Positions 1 to 18,239 are shown, numbered from the stretch's first letter. The stretch: 64,000 bases of DNA from Streptosporangium sp. NBC_01756 (GCF_035917975.1 NZ_CP109130.1:682001-746000), one strand, 5' to 3'. Notes: generated by a model from the letters alone, not told the origin. Made by a program: numbers and translations.

Positions 1-825
1 ACGGGACTTGAAGCTGTAGATCTTGAGGAACTTCACAACGTCGCGGTCGTCCGCGTTCAGCCAGAACTGGTAGAAGGCGTACGGCGAGGTCATCTCCGGG
101 TTGAGCCATACCGCGCCGCCGGCCGTCTTGCCGAATTTCGTCCCGTCGGCCTTGGTGATCAGCGGCACGGTCAGCGCGTGCACGTGATTGCCGGTCACCC
201 TGCGGATCAGATCGGTCCCTGCGGTGATGTTGCCCCACTGGTCGCTGCCGCCGACCTGCAGCGTGCAGCCATGCCGCCTGTTGAGCTCCAGGTAGTCGTT
301 GGCCTGCAGGATCTGGTAGCTGAACTCGGTGTAGCTGAGCCCTTCGCCGCCGAGGCGGGCGGAGACCGACTCGCGAGCGAGCATGCGATTGATCGGGAAG
401 TGCTTACCGACGTCACGCAGGAAGTCGATCGCGGACATGCCCTCGGTCCAGTCGAGGTTGCTGACCATGATTCCGCGCGACTCGTCGGAGAGGTCGAGGA
501 ACCTCTCGACCTGGACCCGGATCCGCGCGACCCACTCGGCGACGACCTCGGAGGAGTTGAGCGAGCGCTCGGTGCTCCGCCCGCTGGGATCACCGATCAG
601 GCCGGTCGCGCCACCGACCAGGCCGACGACCCGGTGACCGGCCCGCTGCAGGCGGGTGAGGGCCAACAGGGGAACCAGGTTGCCGACGTGGAGCGAGGGC
701 GCGGTCGGGTCGAAGCCGCAATAGACCGTGATCGGACCCTCGGCCATCGCCGCACGCAGGGCGTCGATGTCGGTGGACTGCGCGATCAGGCCGCGCCAGG
801 CGAGGTCATCCAGAATGTCGGTCAC
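1..825 (-). CDS. tyrS: Tyrosyl-tRNA synthetase, C-terminus cut off by window edge
   Basis: Charges tRNA-Tyr with tyrosine in the cytosol. The first 275 residues are visible; the gene runs off the left edge, so the C-terminal S4-type tRNA-binding domain is not seen. Class I signatures are present: HVGN (HIGH motif) at residues 46-49, DQWGN at 195-199 and KFGKT (KMSKS-type loop) at 230-234, which identifies the bacterial TyrRS. The start is a GTG preceded by a purine-rich stretch (AAAGCAAGGA) that lies rather close to it. The gene follows mpg on the same strand after 132 bp. I looked for a T-box leader in that gap and saw none. Confidence 0.95.
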   Translation of the reverse strand, partial: MTDILDDLAWRGLIAQSTDIDALRAAMAEGPITVYCGFDPTAPSLHVGNLVPLLALTRLQRAGHRVVGLVGGATGLIGDPSGRSTERSLNSSEVVAEWVARIRVQVERFLDLSDESRGIMVSNLDWTEGMSAIDFLRDVGKHFPINRMLARESVSARLGGEGLSYTEFSYQILQANDYLELNRRHGCTLQVGGSDQWGNITAGTDLIRRVTGNHVHALTVPLITKADGTKFGKTAGGAVWLNPEMTSPYAFYQFWLNADDRDVVKFLKIYSFKSR

Positions 826-957
826 GATCCTTGCTTTCCAATGCTCGAAGGGACGTTTGTCGCTCCTGTACAGCCTGCCCGATCACAGCACCACCGCGCC
901 ACTCATAACCCTTTTCGCGCCCCGGACGACCAGTGCGGACCGGCGACCGAGAGCTGT

Positions 958-1607
958 TCACCGACGGCGCGGAACATGTGGCCGGTAGGGCGAGACCGTG
1001 GGGTCGCGGTCGATCCAGAAGCGCCAGGGGGTCTCCTGTCCCGATGAGACCCCGGTGCGCGGTCCCGACCGGATCGTCTCGGTGCTGGGCGGATCGCCTT
1101 CCAGGACGCCGATGGGACCGGTCGGCCAGAGGTCCGACCCGTTGTGCTCCCGGGTGAAACCGAGTGCCACGGCCAGACGCGCGGGCCCGCGTGCGAGGTC
1201 ACGGGCGGTGACGGTACGGCCGGCGCCCCCCGTCCGGCGGGCCAGTGCGACCTCCGCTCCGGAGACCACCTCACCGGCGCGCAGCAGCACACCTGACCCC
1301 ACCCCTTCGGGGAGGCAGACGATGTTGGCGCAGAAGTGCATGCCGTACGTGAAGTAGACGTACAGATGCCCCGGGGGTCCGAACATCACCGCGTTACGCG
1401 GAGTCCGGCCCCGGTAGGTGTGGGAGGCGGGGTCGGCTCCCGGTGTGCCGTACGCCTCGACCTCGGTGAGGCGGACCGCGACCGGTCCATGCGCGATCAC
1501 CCGTCCCAGCAGGTCGGGGGCGACCTCGTGACCTGGCCGGTCGAAGAACTCACGGGTCAGGGGCGCGGACCCGGCGGGCAGACACCCGCCGGGTCCGTCT
1601 GCCCCCA

Positions 1608-1608
<1 letters not shown>
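958..1608 (-). CDS. mpg: DNA-3-methyladenine glycosylase (AAG/MPG family)
   Basis: Removes alkylated purines such as 3-methyladenine from DNA as the first step of base-excision repair. The 216-residue protein has the AAG-family core: EVEAY around residues 49-53, where Glu51 aligns with the catalytic Glu of the human enzyme, then GRTPRN near 67-72 and [16 protein letters not shown] near 82-97. Its ATG shares one base with the argH stop (TGATG), so translation is probably coupled to the arginine operon. The mpg-tyrS pair after the arg genes also occurs in mycobacteria as I remember it. The Pro/Arg-rich tail after about residue 190 looks unconserved. Confidence 0.93.
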
Positions 1609-4267
<2,659 letters not shown>

Positions 4268-4334
4268 GATCAATTTCTCCAAAGTCTTTTTCGTCACAGG
4301 CGTGGACGGAGCTGGGACGGCCCGCTGGAACGGG

Positions 4335-4837
4335 CTAGATACGTCGGTCCGCGTGCCGGAGCAGAGCTTCGGCGACCGCCTCCCCGCCCGTCGGATCCCT
4401 GCTGATGACGAGGATCGTGTCGTCTCCCGCCACGGTGCCGAGGATGGACTCCCAGTCGGCGTGGTCGATGGCGGAGGCGAGGAACTGGGCGGCGCCCGGC
4501 GGCGTGCGGACGATCACCAGGTTGGCCGACGCCTCGGCGGAGACGAGCAGTTCCTCGGCGAGCCTGCCCAACCGCGCGGCCGGCGACTCGCCACCGCCGA
4601 GGCGGGTTAGCGGGATCCGGCCACCGCCCTCGCCCGGCAGGGCGTACACCAGTGAGCCGTCCTCCGCGCGCAGCTTGAGCGCGCCGAGTTCGTCCAGGTC
4701 CCTGGAGAGGGTGGCCTGGGTGACGTCCACCCCGCTCTCCAGCAGGAGCCTGGCGAGTTCGGGCTGGGAGCGGATCGGCTGCCGCTGCAGGAGGTCGGTG
4801 ATCCGCGCCTGGCGGGCGACCTTGGTCATGGGAATCA

Positions 4838-4838
<1 letters not shown>
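4335..4838 (-). CDS. argR: Arginine repressor
   Basis: Arginine-responsive repressor that binds ARG boxes as a hexamer. The 167-residue protein has an N-terminal winged helix (about residues 5-75, with the conserved segment [17 protein letters not shown]) and a C-terminal oligomerisation and arginine-binding domain ending in [15 protein letters not shown]. Its ATG shares one base with the argF stop (TGATG); a second in-frame ATG three codons downstream is possible. It lies inside the operon it presumably controls, between argF and argG, so it would be autoregulated through the ARG box before argC. Confidence 0.95.
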
Positions 4839-7042
<2,204 letters not shown>

Positions 7043-7043
<1 letters not shown>

Positions 7044-8031
7044 CACTTGTCGCTCCCGTTCAGCTTGATGGTGGCGGTCATCCGCCGGTTGACCAGGTAC
7101 GGTACGGCCGGTGCGGCTGCGGCGTCCGGCAGCACCATGGTTCCGACGCCCTCGTCGGTGAAGATCTCCAGCAGCACCGAGTGGGGCACCCTGCCGTCGA
7201 GCACGTGGGCCTGGGGCACACCGCCCTGGACCGCGGTCAGGCAGGCCTCCATCTTGGGCACCATGCCGCTGGACAGGCCGGGCAGGAGCTTGTCCAGCTC
7301 CGTGGCGGACAGTTGCCTGATGACCTGGTTGCCGTCGTCTCCGGCGCCGGGGCGCCAGTCGCGGTAGAGACCCTCGACATCGGTGAGGACGATCAGCTTG
7401 GACGCCTGGAGCGCCACGGCCAGGGCGGCGGCGGCGGTGTCGGCGTTGACGTTGTAGACGGTGCCGTCCTCGCTGCGCGCGATCGAGGAGATCACCGGGA
7501 TCCGTCCGTCGTCCAGGAGCGCCTGCACGGCCCCGGCCTCGACGTTGACGATGTCACCGACCTGGCCGATGTCGACCTGGGCACCGTCGACGACGGCGTG
7601 CTTGCGGACCGCGGTGAACAGGTGGGCGTCCTCGCCCGACATGCCGATCGCGAACGGCCCGTGCCGGTTGATCAGGCCGACCACGTCCCGGTTGACCTGG
7701 CCGACCAGCACCATCCTGACGACCTGCATGGCCTCGGGGGTGGTGACCCGGAGCCCGGCGGTGAAGGTGGACTCGATGCCGAGCCGGTCGAGCTGGGCGT
7801 TGATCTGCGGGCCGCCGCCGTGCACGATCACCGGCTTGAGCCCGGCGTAGCGCAGGAAGACGATGTCGGCGGCGAACTTCTCCCGCAGGTGCTCCTCGGT
7901 CATCGCGTTTCCGCCGTATTTGACGACGACGGTCGCGCCGTTGAACCGGGCGAGCCAGGGCAGCGCCTCGATCAGCGTGTGCGCCTTGGCCAGTGCCGCG
8001 TCGGTTCCCGTGTCGGTTCCCGTATCGGGGC

Positions 8032-8035
<4 letters not shown>
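7043..8035 (-). CDS. argB: N-acetylglutamate kinase
   Basis: Phosphorylates N-acetylglutamate, usually the arginine-sensitive control point of the pathway. 330-residue amino-acid-kinase fold protein with [10 protein letters not shown] near the N-terminus, VHGGGPQIN (substrate loop) and [13 protein letters not shown] near the centre. The ATG at 8035 overlaps the argJ stop by four bases (ATGA). The first dozen residues contain an Asp-Thr-Gly-Thr run produced by a 12-bp repeat in the DNA (8001-8030) and look dispensable. Whether it is feedback-inhibited cannot be told from the sequence. Confidence 0.96.
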
Positions 8036-10285
<2,250 letters not shown>

Positions 10286-10410
10286 GTGACGGGTGGGATC
10301 TTCGCCACTCTCTTCGGGGTAAAACAACCCAAAAGTTCATTTATAGCCAGGTTTCGCTACAGACGATCATTCGCAGGAGAGCGAGGCAAATGTTTCGCCA
10401 CTGTTGCACG

Positions 10411-10426
10411 TACCTACCGGTCGGTA
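10411..10426 (+). promoter_or_regulatory. TetR-type operator before the acyl-CoA synthetase
   Basis: The 16-bp near-palindrome TACCTACCGGTCGGTA has one mismatched pair. It resembles the TACCGACCGNTCGGT-type sites bound by TetR-family regulators of fatty-acid and phenylacetate catabolism (for example PfmR of Thermus). It overlaps the best promoter-like elements, TTGCAC (10404-10409) and TATCGT (10425-10430), and ends 42 bases before the start codon. The regulator gene is not in this window. Confidence 0.65.
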
Positions 10427-10468
10427 TCGTGGAATTTCCGGTCCCTTCGCCCCCGGGAGTACGAACCC

Positions 10469-12130
10469 ATGACCGTCACCCACGACCAGGTCCAGGCCCA
10501 GCTGACCGCACCGGGCCAGCTTTTCGAGTTGGAGGAGGTCGCCGGTCACGGCGGCTCAGTCAGGACCTGGAAGCACGCGCCCGTCCACTTCCGCGCCCTG
10601 CTGGAGATGAGCAGGTTCCACGGAGAGGCGGTCTTCCTCACCTACGAGGACCAGCACATCACCTACGAGGAGCACTTCCGCAGGGCGGCCACGCTGGCGC
10701 GGCGCCTGGTTGAGGAGTACGGGGTGGTCAAGGGCGACCGGGTGGCCATCGCCATGCGCAACTATCCCGAGTGGGTGATCGCCTTCTCCGCCACACTGGC
10801 GGCGGGGGCGATAGCCGTACCGCTCAACGCCTGGTGGACCGCGCAGGAGCTGGAGTTCGGACTGTCGGACTCCGGGGCCAAGGTGCTGATCGCCGACGGC
10901 GAGCGCGCCGCCAAGCTCGCCGGCCAGGCGGCGTCACTGATCGTGACCCGGGGTGAGGTGCCCGCGGGCGCGCGCTCGTTCGACGACGTGCTGGGCCGGA
11001 TCGAGGCCGACGTGACGCTGCCGCCGATGGACCTCTCCCCCGAGGACCCCGCCACGATCTTCTACACCTCGGGCACGACCGGCCGTCCCAAGGGGGCGCT
11101 CGGCAGCCACCGCAACCTCGGTCAGTCCCCCATGACCGTGGCCTATGGGCTGCTGCGCACCGTGGTCCGGGCGGGCAAGGACCCGGCGGAATCGGCCGGA
11201 CAGCGCCGCGTCACCCTGCTGACCGTGCCGCTCTTCCACGTCACCGGCTGCTTCGCGGTCATGACCACCACCATGTTCACCGGCGGCGCTCTGGTGCTGA
11301 TGTACAAGTGGGACGCGGGCCGCGCGCTGGAGCTGATCGAGCGCGAGAAGATCACCACGTTCAGCGGCGTACCCACGAACGTGTGGCAGTTGCTGTCCCA
11401 CCCCGATCTGGGCAAGTTCGACGTCTCCAGCCTCAACTCCCTCGGGTACGGCGGCGCCCCGGCCCCGCCGAAGCTGCTGGAACGCATCACCGAGCAACTG
11501 CCCGCCCGCGCCACCTCCAACGGATACGGCATGACGGAGACCACCGCGCTCACCATCAACAACGCCGGCGCGGACTACCTGGCCAAGCCCGACAGCATCG
11601 GCCTGCCGATGCCCGTGGTCGAGGTGAAGATCGCCGACCCGCTCGGCGGCGAACTGCCGGTCGGCGAGGTCGGCGAGCTCTGCCTGCGCGGCCCGAACGT
11701 CATCCTCGGTTACTGGAACCGTCCCGAGGCCACCGCCGAGACCTTCGTCGGCGGCTGGCTGCACACCGGCGACCTGGCACGGGTGGACGAGGAGGGGTTC
11801 GTGTTCATCGTCGACCGAGCCAAGGACATGGTCATCCGCGGCGGCGAGAACGTCTACTGCGCCGAGGTGGAGGCCGCGCTGTTCGAGCACCCCGCGGTGG
11901 AGGATGTCGCAGTGATCGGCATCCCGCACGACGAGCTGGGCGAGGAGGTCGGCGCGGTGGTACGGCTGGTCTCCCCGGCGAGCACCGAGGAGTTGCAGGC
12001 CTTCCTGCGTGAGCGGATCGCGGCGTTCAAGGTCCCGGTCCGGTTCTGGATCCGCGAGGCCGAGCTCCCCCGCAACCCCGGCGGCAAGATCCTCAAGACT
12101 CATCTCCGCAGAGAGGTCCTGGGCTCCTGA
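10469..12130 (+). CDS. Long-chain acyl-CoA synthetase (FadD-like AMP-forming ligase)
   Basis: Activates a carboxylic acid, probably a fatty acid, to its CoA thioester through an acyl-adenylate. 553 residues of the ANL superfamily with the signature motifs in order: IFYTSGTTGRPKG (phosphate loop), SNGYGMTETTA, GWLHTGDLARVDEEGF with the hinge region DRAKDMVIRGGENVY, and the C-terminal NPGGKILK catalytic lysine. The ATG at 10469 has GGGAG upstream; a longer frame open to 10274 covers the regulatory region and is not a good start. Divergent from argC, and under a TetR-type operator. The chain length of the substrate cannot be inferred. Confidence 0.9.
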   Translation: MTVTHDQVQAQLTAPGQLFELEEVAGHGGSVRTWKHAPVHFRALLEMSRFHGEAVFLTYEDQHITYEEHFRRAATLARRLVEEYGVVKGDRVAIAMRNYPEWVIAFSATLAAGAIAVPLNAWWTAQELEFGLSDSGAKVLIADGERAAKLAGQAASLIVTRGEVPAGARSFDDVLGRIEADVTLPPMDLSPEDPATIFYTSGTTGRPKGALGSHRNLGQSPMTVAYGLLRTVVRAGKDPAESAGQRRVTLLTVPLFHVTGCFAVMTTTMFTGGALVLMYKWDAGRALELIEREKITTFSGVPTNVWQLLSHPDLGKFDVSSLNSLGYGGAPAPPKLLERITEQLPARATSNGYGMTETTALTINNAGADYLAKPDSIGLPMPVVEVKIADPLGGELPVGEVGELCLRGPNVILGYWNRPEATAETFVGGWLHTGDLARVDEEGFVFIVDRAKDMVIRGGENVYCAEVEAALFEHPAVEDVAVIGIPHDELGEEVGAVVRLVSPASTEELQAFLRERIAAFKVPVRFWIREAELPRNPGGKILKTHLRREVLGS

Positions 12131-12136
12131 CACCGC

Positions 12137-12187
12137 CCGGCGGCGACCCGCGCGAACACGGTCTGCCCGGACGCGGGTCACCGCCGG
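12137..12187. terminator. Hairpin between convergent acyl-CoA synthetase and RraB-like gene
   Basis: Arms CCGGCGG (12137-12143) and CCGCCGG (12181-12187), then GACCCGCG (12145-12152) and CGCGGGTC (12072-style match at 12172-12179), form a stem with a single mismatch and a 19-base loop. The position, downstream of both convergent genes, suggests a two-way terminator. There is no strong T run. Confidence 0.45.
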
Positions 12188-12265
12188 AACCCGAGGTCCG
12201 TGCCCGGAACCTCCGATCGATCGCTCAGCACGCCGAGCCGACGCCACGACGGCGGGCGGCTCCCC

Positions 12266-12511
12266 TCACCAGCGTTCGCGCCAGCCGTCGTGCTCCTCCG
12301 CCAGCGTCTCCAGGCGCGCCAGGTGATCGGACCGCAGCACACCACCGGGATCCTCGACCACCACGACCCACTGGGCGTCCTCGGCGTCGTCCTCACCCGC
12401 CAGGGCCTCTCGCACGACGGCCGGCACGCCGATCCGCGGAAACTCCTCGGCCACGGTCTCCGCTACCTCCTCGGCGTCGTCGCGCTCGGCGAACACGAGC
12501 AGGTGCCTCAT
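12266..12511 (-). CDS. Small RraB-like protein (ribonuclease E inhibitor RraB family)
   Basis: An 81-residue acidic cytosolic protein beginning MRHLLVFAERDDAEEVAETV and containing WVVVVED. The alternating strand/helix pattern and length resemble the RraB family, whose Escherichia coli member binds RNase E and inhibits it. The match is by pattern only, and binding to an actinobacterial RNase E/G is untested. The start is well supported: GGGAGGG lies just upstream. It is separated from pheT by a strong terminator, so it is probably transcribed from its own promoter in the 78-bp gap. Confidence 0.75.
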   Translation of the reverse strand: MRHLLVFAERDDAEEVAETVAEEFPRIGVPAVVREALAGEDDAEDAQWVVVVEDPGGVLRSDHLARLETLAEEHDGWRERW

Positions 12512-12543
12512 CGTCCCTCCCGAATCGAAAGCCCGGACCGAGA

Positions 12544-12580
12544 GGAGGGCCCCGACGGCATGCGGCCGTCGGGGCCCTCC
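12544..12580 (-). terminator. Terminator after pheT
   Basis: A perfect 16-bp stem (12544-12559 with 12565-12580) with a 5-base loop lies ten bases past the pheT stop. It is a strong GC-rich intrinsic-type terminator without a clear T run, and it insulates the RraB-like gene. Confidence 0.8.
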
Positions 12581-12589
12581 CCCTGCGGA

Positions 12590-15105
12590 TCAGACGCCGC
12601 GGAGTTGCGCTCCGGTGCGCTCACCGGCGAGTGCCACGGCCGCGTCGCGCGCCGCGGTGATCTCCTCGGCGGTCAGCGTCCGGTCCGGTGCGCGGAACCG
12701 CAGGGTGTAAGCCAGGGATCGGCTGCCCGCACCGACCTGTTCGCCGGTGTAGACGTCGAACAGCCGGACCGACTCCAGCAGGTCACCGGCCCCCTCGCGC
12801 AGTGCCCTCGCCACCTCGGACACCGGGACGGCGGTGTCGACGACGAGCGCGACGTCCTGCGTGGCCACCGGGTAGGCGGAGATCGCGGGAGCCTGCGCCG
12901 GACCGGTCATCAGCGGCTCCAGCCTCGTCAGCTCCAGCTCCATCGCGCTGGTGCGCGGCGGCAGGCCGTATGCCTCGATGACACGCGGGTGCAGCTCACC
13001 GGCGTGGCCGACGAGCACATCCCCGGCGTACAGCGCGGCGCAGCGGCCCGGGTGCCAGGGCTCGTGCCGGTCGGCGCGCACGTCGAGGGTGATCCCGGCC
13101 TCGCGAGCCACGGTGCGGGCCGCCTCGACGGCGTCCGCCCAGCCGGCCGTACGGCCCCTGCCCCACCAACTGGACCGCTCGAACTCCCCGGCGAGGACGG
13201 CTCCCACCCGCAGCGGCTGGGCGGGCAGCGCGGCCTCGATCGAGGCGAGCTCCTCCTCGCTCGGCCTGCGGTCCACACCGAGCACCGGCGCGGTCGCGGG
13301 CGCACCGTCGGACGGCCGGTAGACCAGCCCCGTCTCGAACAGCGCCACGTCGCCGAAGCCCCTGCCCACGTTGCGCACCAGGGTCTTGAGCAGTCCCGGC
13401 AGCAGCGTGGTCCGCATCAGCGGCTCGTCCTCGCTGAGCGGGTTGGCGAGCCGTACGGCCCGGCGGCGCGCGTCGCCCGCGGGCAGCTGCAGGTTGTCGA
13501 AGTCACGCTCCCCGTTGAACGGGTAGGTCAGGACCTCGACGTAGCCGGAGGCCGCCAGCGCCCGGCCCACCCGGCGGCGCAGCCGCTGGCCCTCGCTGAG
13601 ACCGGCACCCGCCGGGGCGGCCGGCAGGATCGAGGGCAGGTTCTCGTAGCCTTCGAGCCGGATGACCTCCTCGGCGAGGTCGTTCGGGTCGGTCAGGTCG
13701 GGCCGCCACGAGGGCGGGGTGACCGTCAGCATGTCATCGCCGGTGACCGCGAGCTTGGCGGCGATCTCGTCGGCGGGGGCGACCGTGCCGGCGACGACCG
13801 TGCAGCCGACCTGCTCCAGGCGGCGGATCACCGTCTCCCGGTCGTAGCCGGTCCCGGCGACCCTGGCGGGATGGCCGCTCGGGATGGAGATGCGGACCGG
13901 CTCGACCTCGACCTCGGCGTGGGTCACACCCGGCTGGATCGTGCCGCCGCCGAGCTCGGCCAGCAGCTGGGCCGCACGCCAGGACGCATACAGCGGCAGC
14001 TCCCGGTCCACGCCCCGCTCGAAGCGCTTGGACGCCTCGCTGACCAGGTTGTGGCGGCGGGACTCCCGCGCGATGCCGCTGGCGGAGAAGTGCGCGGCCT
14101 CGATCACGATGTCGGTGGAGGTCTCGGAGATCTCGGTGTGCAGACCGCCCATGGTCCCGGCCATCGAGATCGCGCCCGACCCGTCGGTGATCAGGATGTC
14201 TTCCGGGTCGAGCGTGCGGACGACGTGGTCGAGCGTCTCCAGGGTCTCGCCCGGCTCGGCCCGGCGCACGACGATCTCGCCGGTCAGCTTCGCCGCGTCG
14301 AAGGCGTGCAGGGGCTGACCCAGCTCCAGCATCACGTAGTTGGTGACGTCGACGGCGAGCGAGACCGGGCGCACACCGGCGCGCGTGAGCCGGGTCCGCA
14401 TCCACAGCGGGCTGGACGCGGACGGGTCGAAGCCCTGGACCTCGCGCAGCACGAAGCGGTCACAGGCTGTCGGGTCGGCGATGGAGGCCGGGTAGGACGG
14501 GCCGGCCTCGGCGGGCGGGGAGACGTCGGCCGGATCGAGGAACGCCGAGCCGAAGGCGGTGGCGGCCTCGCGGGCCACGCCGCGGATCGACAGCGCGTAG
14601 CCGATGTCCGGGGTGATCTCCATCTCGATCACGTCATCGCGCAGGCCGAGCAGCTCGACCACGTCGGCTCCGATCGGCGTGCCCTCCGACAGCACCATGA
14701 TGCCCTCGTGCAGGTCGCTCAGGCCGAGCTCGCGCTCCGAGCAGATCATGCCCTCGGACATCCGTCCGTAGGTCTTGCGGGCGCCGACCTCGAACCCGCC
14801 GGGCAGCACGCCACCGGGCAGCACGACCGGCACCCGGTCGCCGACGGCGAAGTTGGTGGCGCCGCAGACGATCTCACGCGGCGCGGCCTCCCCCACCTCG
14901 ACCTGGCAGTGCCGGATGGGCTTCTTGAAGCCCTGCAGCTCCTCGATGGCGAGCACCTCGCCGACGACCACGTTCTTGACGTCGTGACCGTAGGAGGTGA
15001 TGGCCTCCAGCTTGAGCCCGGCGGCGGTGAGTCTGTCGGCGATCTCGTGAGCGGTGACAGCGGGGAGGTCGACGTACTCCCGCAGCCAGGAAAGCGGGGC
15101 CTTCA

Positions 15106-15106
<1 letters not shown>
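12590..15106 (-). CDS. pheT: Phenylalanyl-tRNA synthetase beta subunit
   Basis: Large subunit of the heterotetrameric PheRS. The 838 residues carry the expected modules: N-terminal B1 domain with the EMAP-like tRNA-binding fold ([27 protein letters not shown]), the B3/B4 editing region ([18 protein letters not shown]), B5 domain ([15 protein letters not shown]...), a degenerate catalytic core (B6/B7) and the C-terminal ferredoxin-like anticodon domain (KFP...[24 protein letters not shown] type, near 770-838). The ATG at 15106 shares one base with the pheS stop, so the subunits are translationally coupled. A longer frame upstream overlaps pheS and is not used. Confidence 0.97.
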
Positions 15107-16239
<1,133 letters not shown>

Positions 16240-16274
16240 CTAGTCGGGGAAGCCCACCGGGCTTGAATCCGCGC

Positions 16275-17357
16275 TCAGGCGAAGTCAGGGGTGCCGGTAG
16301 GCACCATAAATCGGAACTCGGCTCCGCCCTCGGGCCCCCGCTGCACGGAGATGGTGCCACCGTGGGCCTCGATCAGGCCCTTGACGATGAACAGGCCGAG
16401 GCCGGTGCCGCCGCGACGACGGGCGTTGCCCCGCCAGAACTGCCGGAACACGCGCGTGGCCAGCTCGGGCGGGATGCCCTCTCCCTGGTCACGGACGGAC
16501 ACGGTCACTCCCCACTCGTTCGGCTCGATGGCTACTGTCACCGTACCGCGCCCGTGACGCACCGCGTTTTCCATCAGGTTGGCCAGCACCTGGTCGATCT
16601 TGTCCTGGTCCAGCCACGTCTCGGGCAGCTCACCGCGGACCTCCAGCCGGAAGCGGTCCTCCGGCTCTCCCGCCGCGACGCGCCCAGCGATGATCTTCCG
16701 GGCTCTGGCCGGGAGGTCGACCACCTGGCGGTGGATCTCCAGCCGCCCGGACTCGATGCGGGACACGTCGAGCAGTTCGGTGATCAGCCGGGTCACCCGG
16801 TCGGCGTCGGCGTTGACCGTCTCCAGCATGACGAGCTTCTGGTTGTCGGTGAACCGGGTCCATTTGGCCAGCAGCGTGGCGGTGAACCCCTTGACGCTGG
16901 TCAGCGGGGAGCGGAGCTCGTGGGCCACGGTGGAGACCAGGTCCGCGCGGCTGCGCTCCAGCCGGGCACGGGCGCCGGCGTCACGCAGTGTGATCACCAC
17001 CCGGACGACCTCACCACCTCGCTCGGGCCTGCGCACCAGGCGGGCGGCCACGAGCATCTCCTGACCGCCGGGGGTGCGCAGCGGAAGCTCGGGCTGGCGG
17101 GTGCGGGTGGGCAGCCCGCCGTAGGTGTCGAACCACTTCCACCAGTCGCGGCCGTCGTGGTCGCGGAAGGAGAACGCGTCGCGCAGGTGCCGTCCGACGG
17201 CCTGCTCGTGGGTGACCCCGGTAAGCCGGGCCGCGGCGCGGTTGACGGTCAGCACATGCCCGTCGCGATCGGTCATCACAAGGCCATCGGGAAGATCGTC
17301 GACGTCGATCACACAGGCGGAATCAGCGCTCCGTTCGTCGGTGTGTTCGCCGTGCAC
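16275..17357 (-). CDS. Orphan PAS-domain sensor histidine kinase
   Basis: A soluble two-component kinase with no predicted membrane segment, 360 residues. It has a PAS domain (about 20-130), a dimerisation/phosphoacceptor helix with His in [17 protein letters not shown], and a HATPase domain with N box [11 protein letters not shown]1 [10 protein letters not shown] box FRQFWRG and G2 [12 protein letters not shown]. All catalytic boxes are intact. No response regulator is adjacent. Its place beside pheS, and its orphan nature, match the Streptomyces coelicolor kinase OhkA (SCO1596 as I remember it), which affects development and antibiotic production. The GTG start has AGGAGG nine bases upstream. 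Orthology is inferred from synteny. Confidence 0.92.
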   Translation of the reverse strand: MHGEHTDERSADSACVIDVDDLPDGLVMTDRDGHVLTVNRAAARLTGVTHEQAVGRHLRDAFSFRDHDGRDWWKWFDTYGGLPTRTRQPELPLRTPGGQEMLVAARLVRRPERGGEVVRVVITLRDAGARARLERSRADLVSTVAHELRSPLTSVKGFTATLLAKWTRFTDNQKLVMLETVNADADRVTRLITELLDVSRIESGRLEIHRQVVDLPARARKIIAGRVAAGEPEDRFRLEVRGELPETWLDQDKIDQVLANLMENAVRHGRGTVTVAIEPNEWGVTVSVRDQGEGIPPELATRVFRQFWRGNARRRGGTGLGLFIVKGLIEAHGGTISVQRGPEGGAEFRFMVPTGTPDFA

Positions 17358-17408
17358 GACCCCGCCTCCTCGACGCTACAACGCCGACAATAGCGGGTTT
17401 CCCGGGTT

Positions 17409-18239
17409 CTACGGCAGCCTCGGAGCGGGGGTGGGGGAACCGGCCCGCTGAGATCGGGCAGATGCGTACAGACACACCGCGGCGGCGGTCGCGAGGTTGA
17501 GGCTCTCGGCCTGTCCGTAGATCGGCACCCGGACCACTTCGTCGGTCAGCCGCAGGATCTCCTCCGGCAGTCCCCACGCCTCGTTGCCGAAGACCCACGC
17601 GGTCGGGCCGGACAGGTCCACGTCGTCCAGCGTCTGCTCACCCGCGCCATCGGCGGCGAGCACCCGCAGCCCCGCGTCCTTGAGCTTCTGCACGGCCTGG
17701 GCCACCGGAAGCCCCGTGGTGACCGGGAGATGGAAAAGACTGCCCGCGCTGGCCCGGACGCACTTGCCGTTGTAAGGGTCCACCGAGGCGTCGGTGAAGA
17801 CGACGGCGTCGGCGCCGGCCGCGTCGGCGGTGCGCAGCACGGTCCCGGCGTTGCCCGGATCACGGACATGGGCGAGCACGGCCACCAACCTGGCGTCGGC
17901 GGAGAGGGCGCTGTCCAGGGGCACATGGACGAACCTGCACACGGCGAGCAGTCCCTGCGGGGTCACGGTCTGGGCGAGCTCGGCCATGACCTCGCCGCTG
18001 GCGCGGTGAAAGGGCACTCCCGCGGCGACTGCGGCACTGACGATGTCGGCGTGCCGCAGCGCGGCCTCAGCCGTGGCGAACAGCTCCACCACCACGCCGT
18101 CCAGTGCCAGCGCCTCGCGGACCGCCTGCGGCCCTTCGGCGAGGAAGGACCGGTCACGGTCCCTGAAGGCCCGCTTGGTCAGCCGCCGGACGGCCTTGAC
18201 CCTCGGGGACTTGATGTTGGTCAGCTCGGATCCCGCCAT
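17409..18239 (-). CDS. SpoU/TrmH-family rRNA 2'-O-methyltransferase
   Basis: S-adenosylmethionine-dependent ribose methyltransferase of the SPOUT (knotted) class, 276 residues. An N-terminal substrate-binding domain (about 1-100) is followed by the catalytic knot with motif 1 RDPGNAGTVLRTADA, motif 2 VFGNEAWGLP and motif 3 PIYGQAESLNLATAAAV. The family includes RlmB and the thiostrepton-resistance type methyltransferases; the exact target nucleotide is unknown. The ATG at 18239 follows an A/G-rich ribosome site. It lies after the rplT terminator and 51 bp before the histidine kinase, so it may be transcribed alone or with the kinase. Confidence 0.9.
   Translation of the reverse strand: MAGSELTNIKSPRVKAVRRLTKRAFRDRDRSFLAEGPQAVREALALDGVVVELFATAEAALRHADIVSAAVAAGVPFHRASGEVMAELAQTVTPQGLLAVCRFVHVPLDSALSADARLVAVLAHVRDPGNAGTVLRTADAAGADAVVFTDASVDPYNGKCVRASAGSLFHLPVTTGLPVAQAVQKLKDAGLRVLAADGAGEQTLDDVDLSGPTAWVFGNEAWGLPEEILRLTDEVVRVPIYGQAESLNLATAAAVCLYASARSQRAGSPTPAPRLP

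Noticed and set aside
826-957. T-box riboswitch upstream of tyrS
   Set aside because: I looked for the AGGGTGGNACCGCG-type antiterminator sequence and a specifier stem and found neither.
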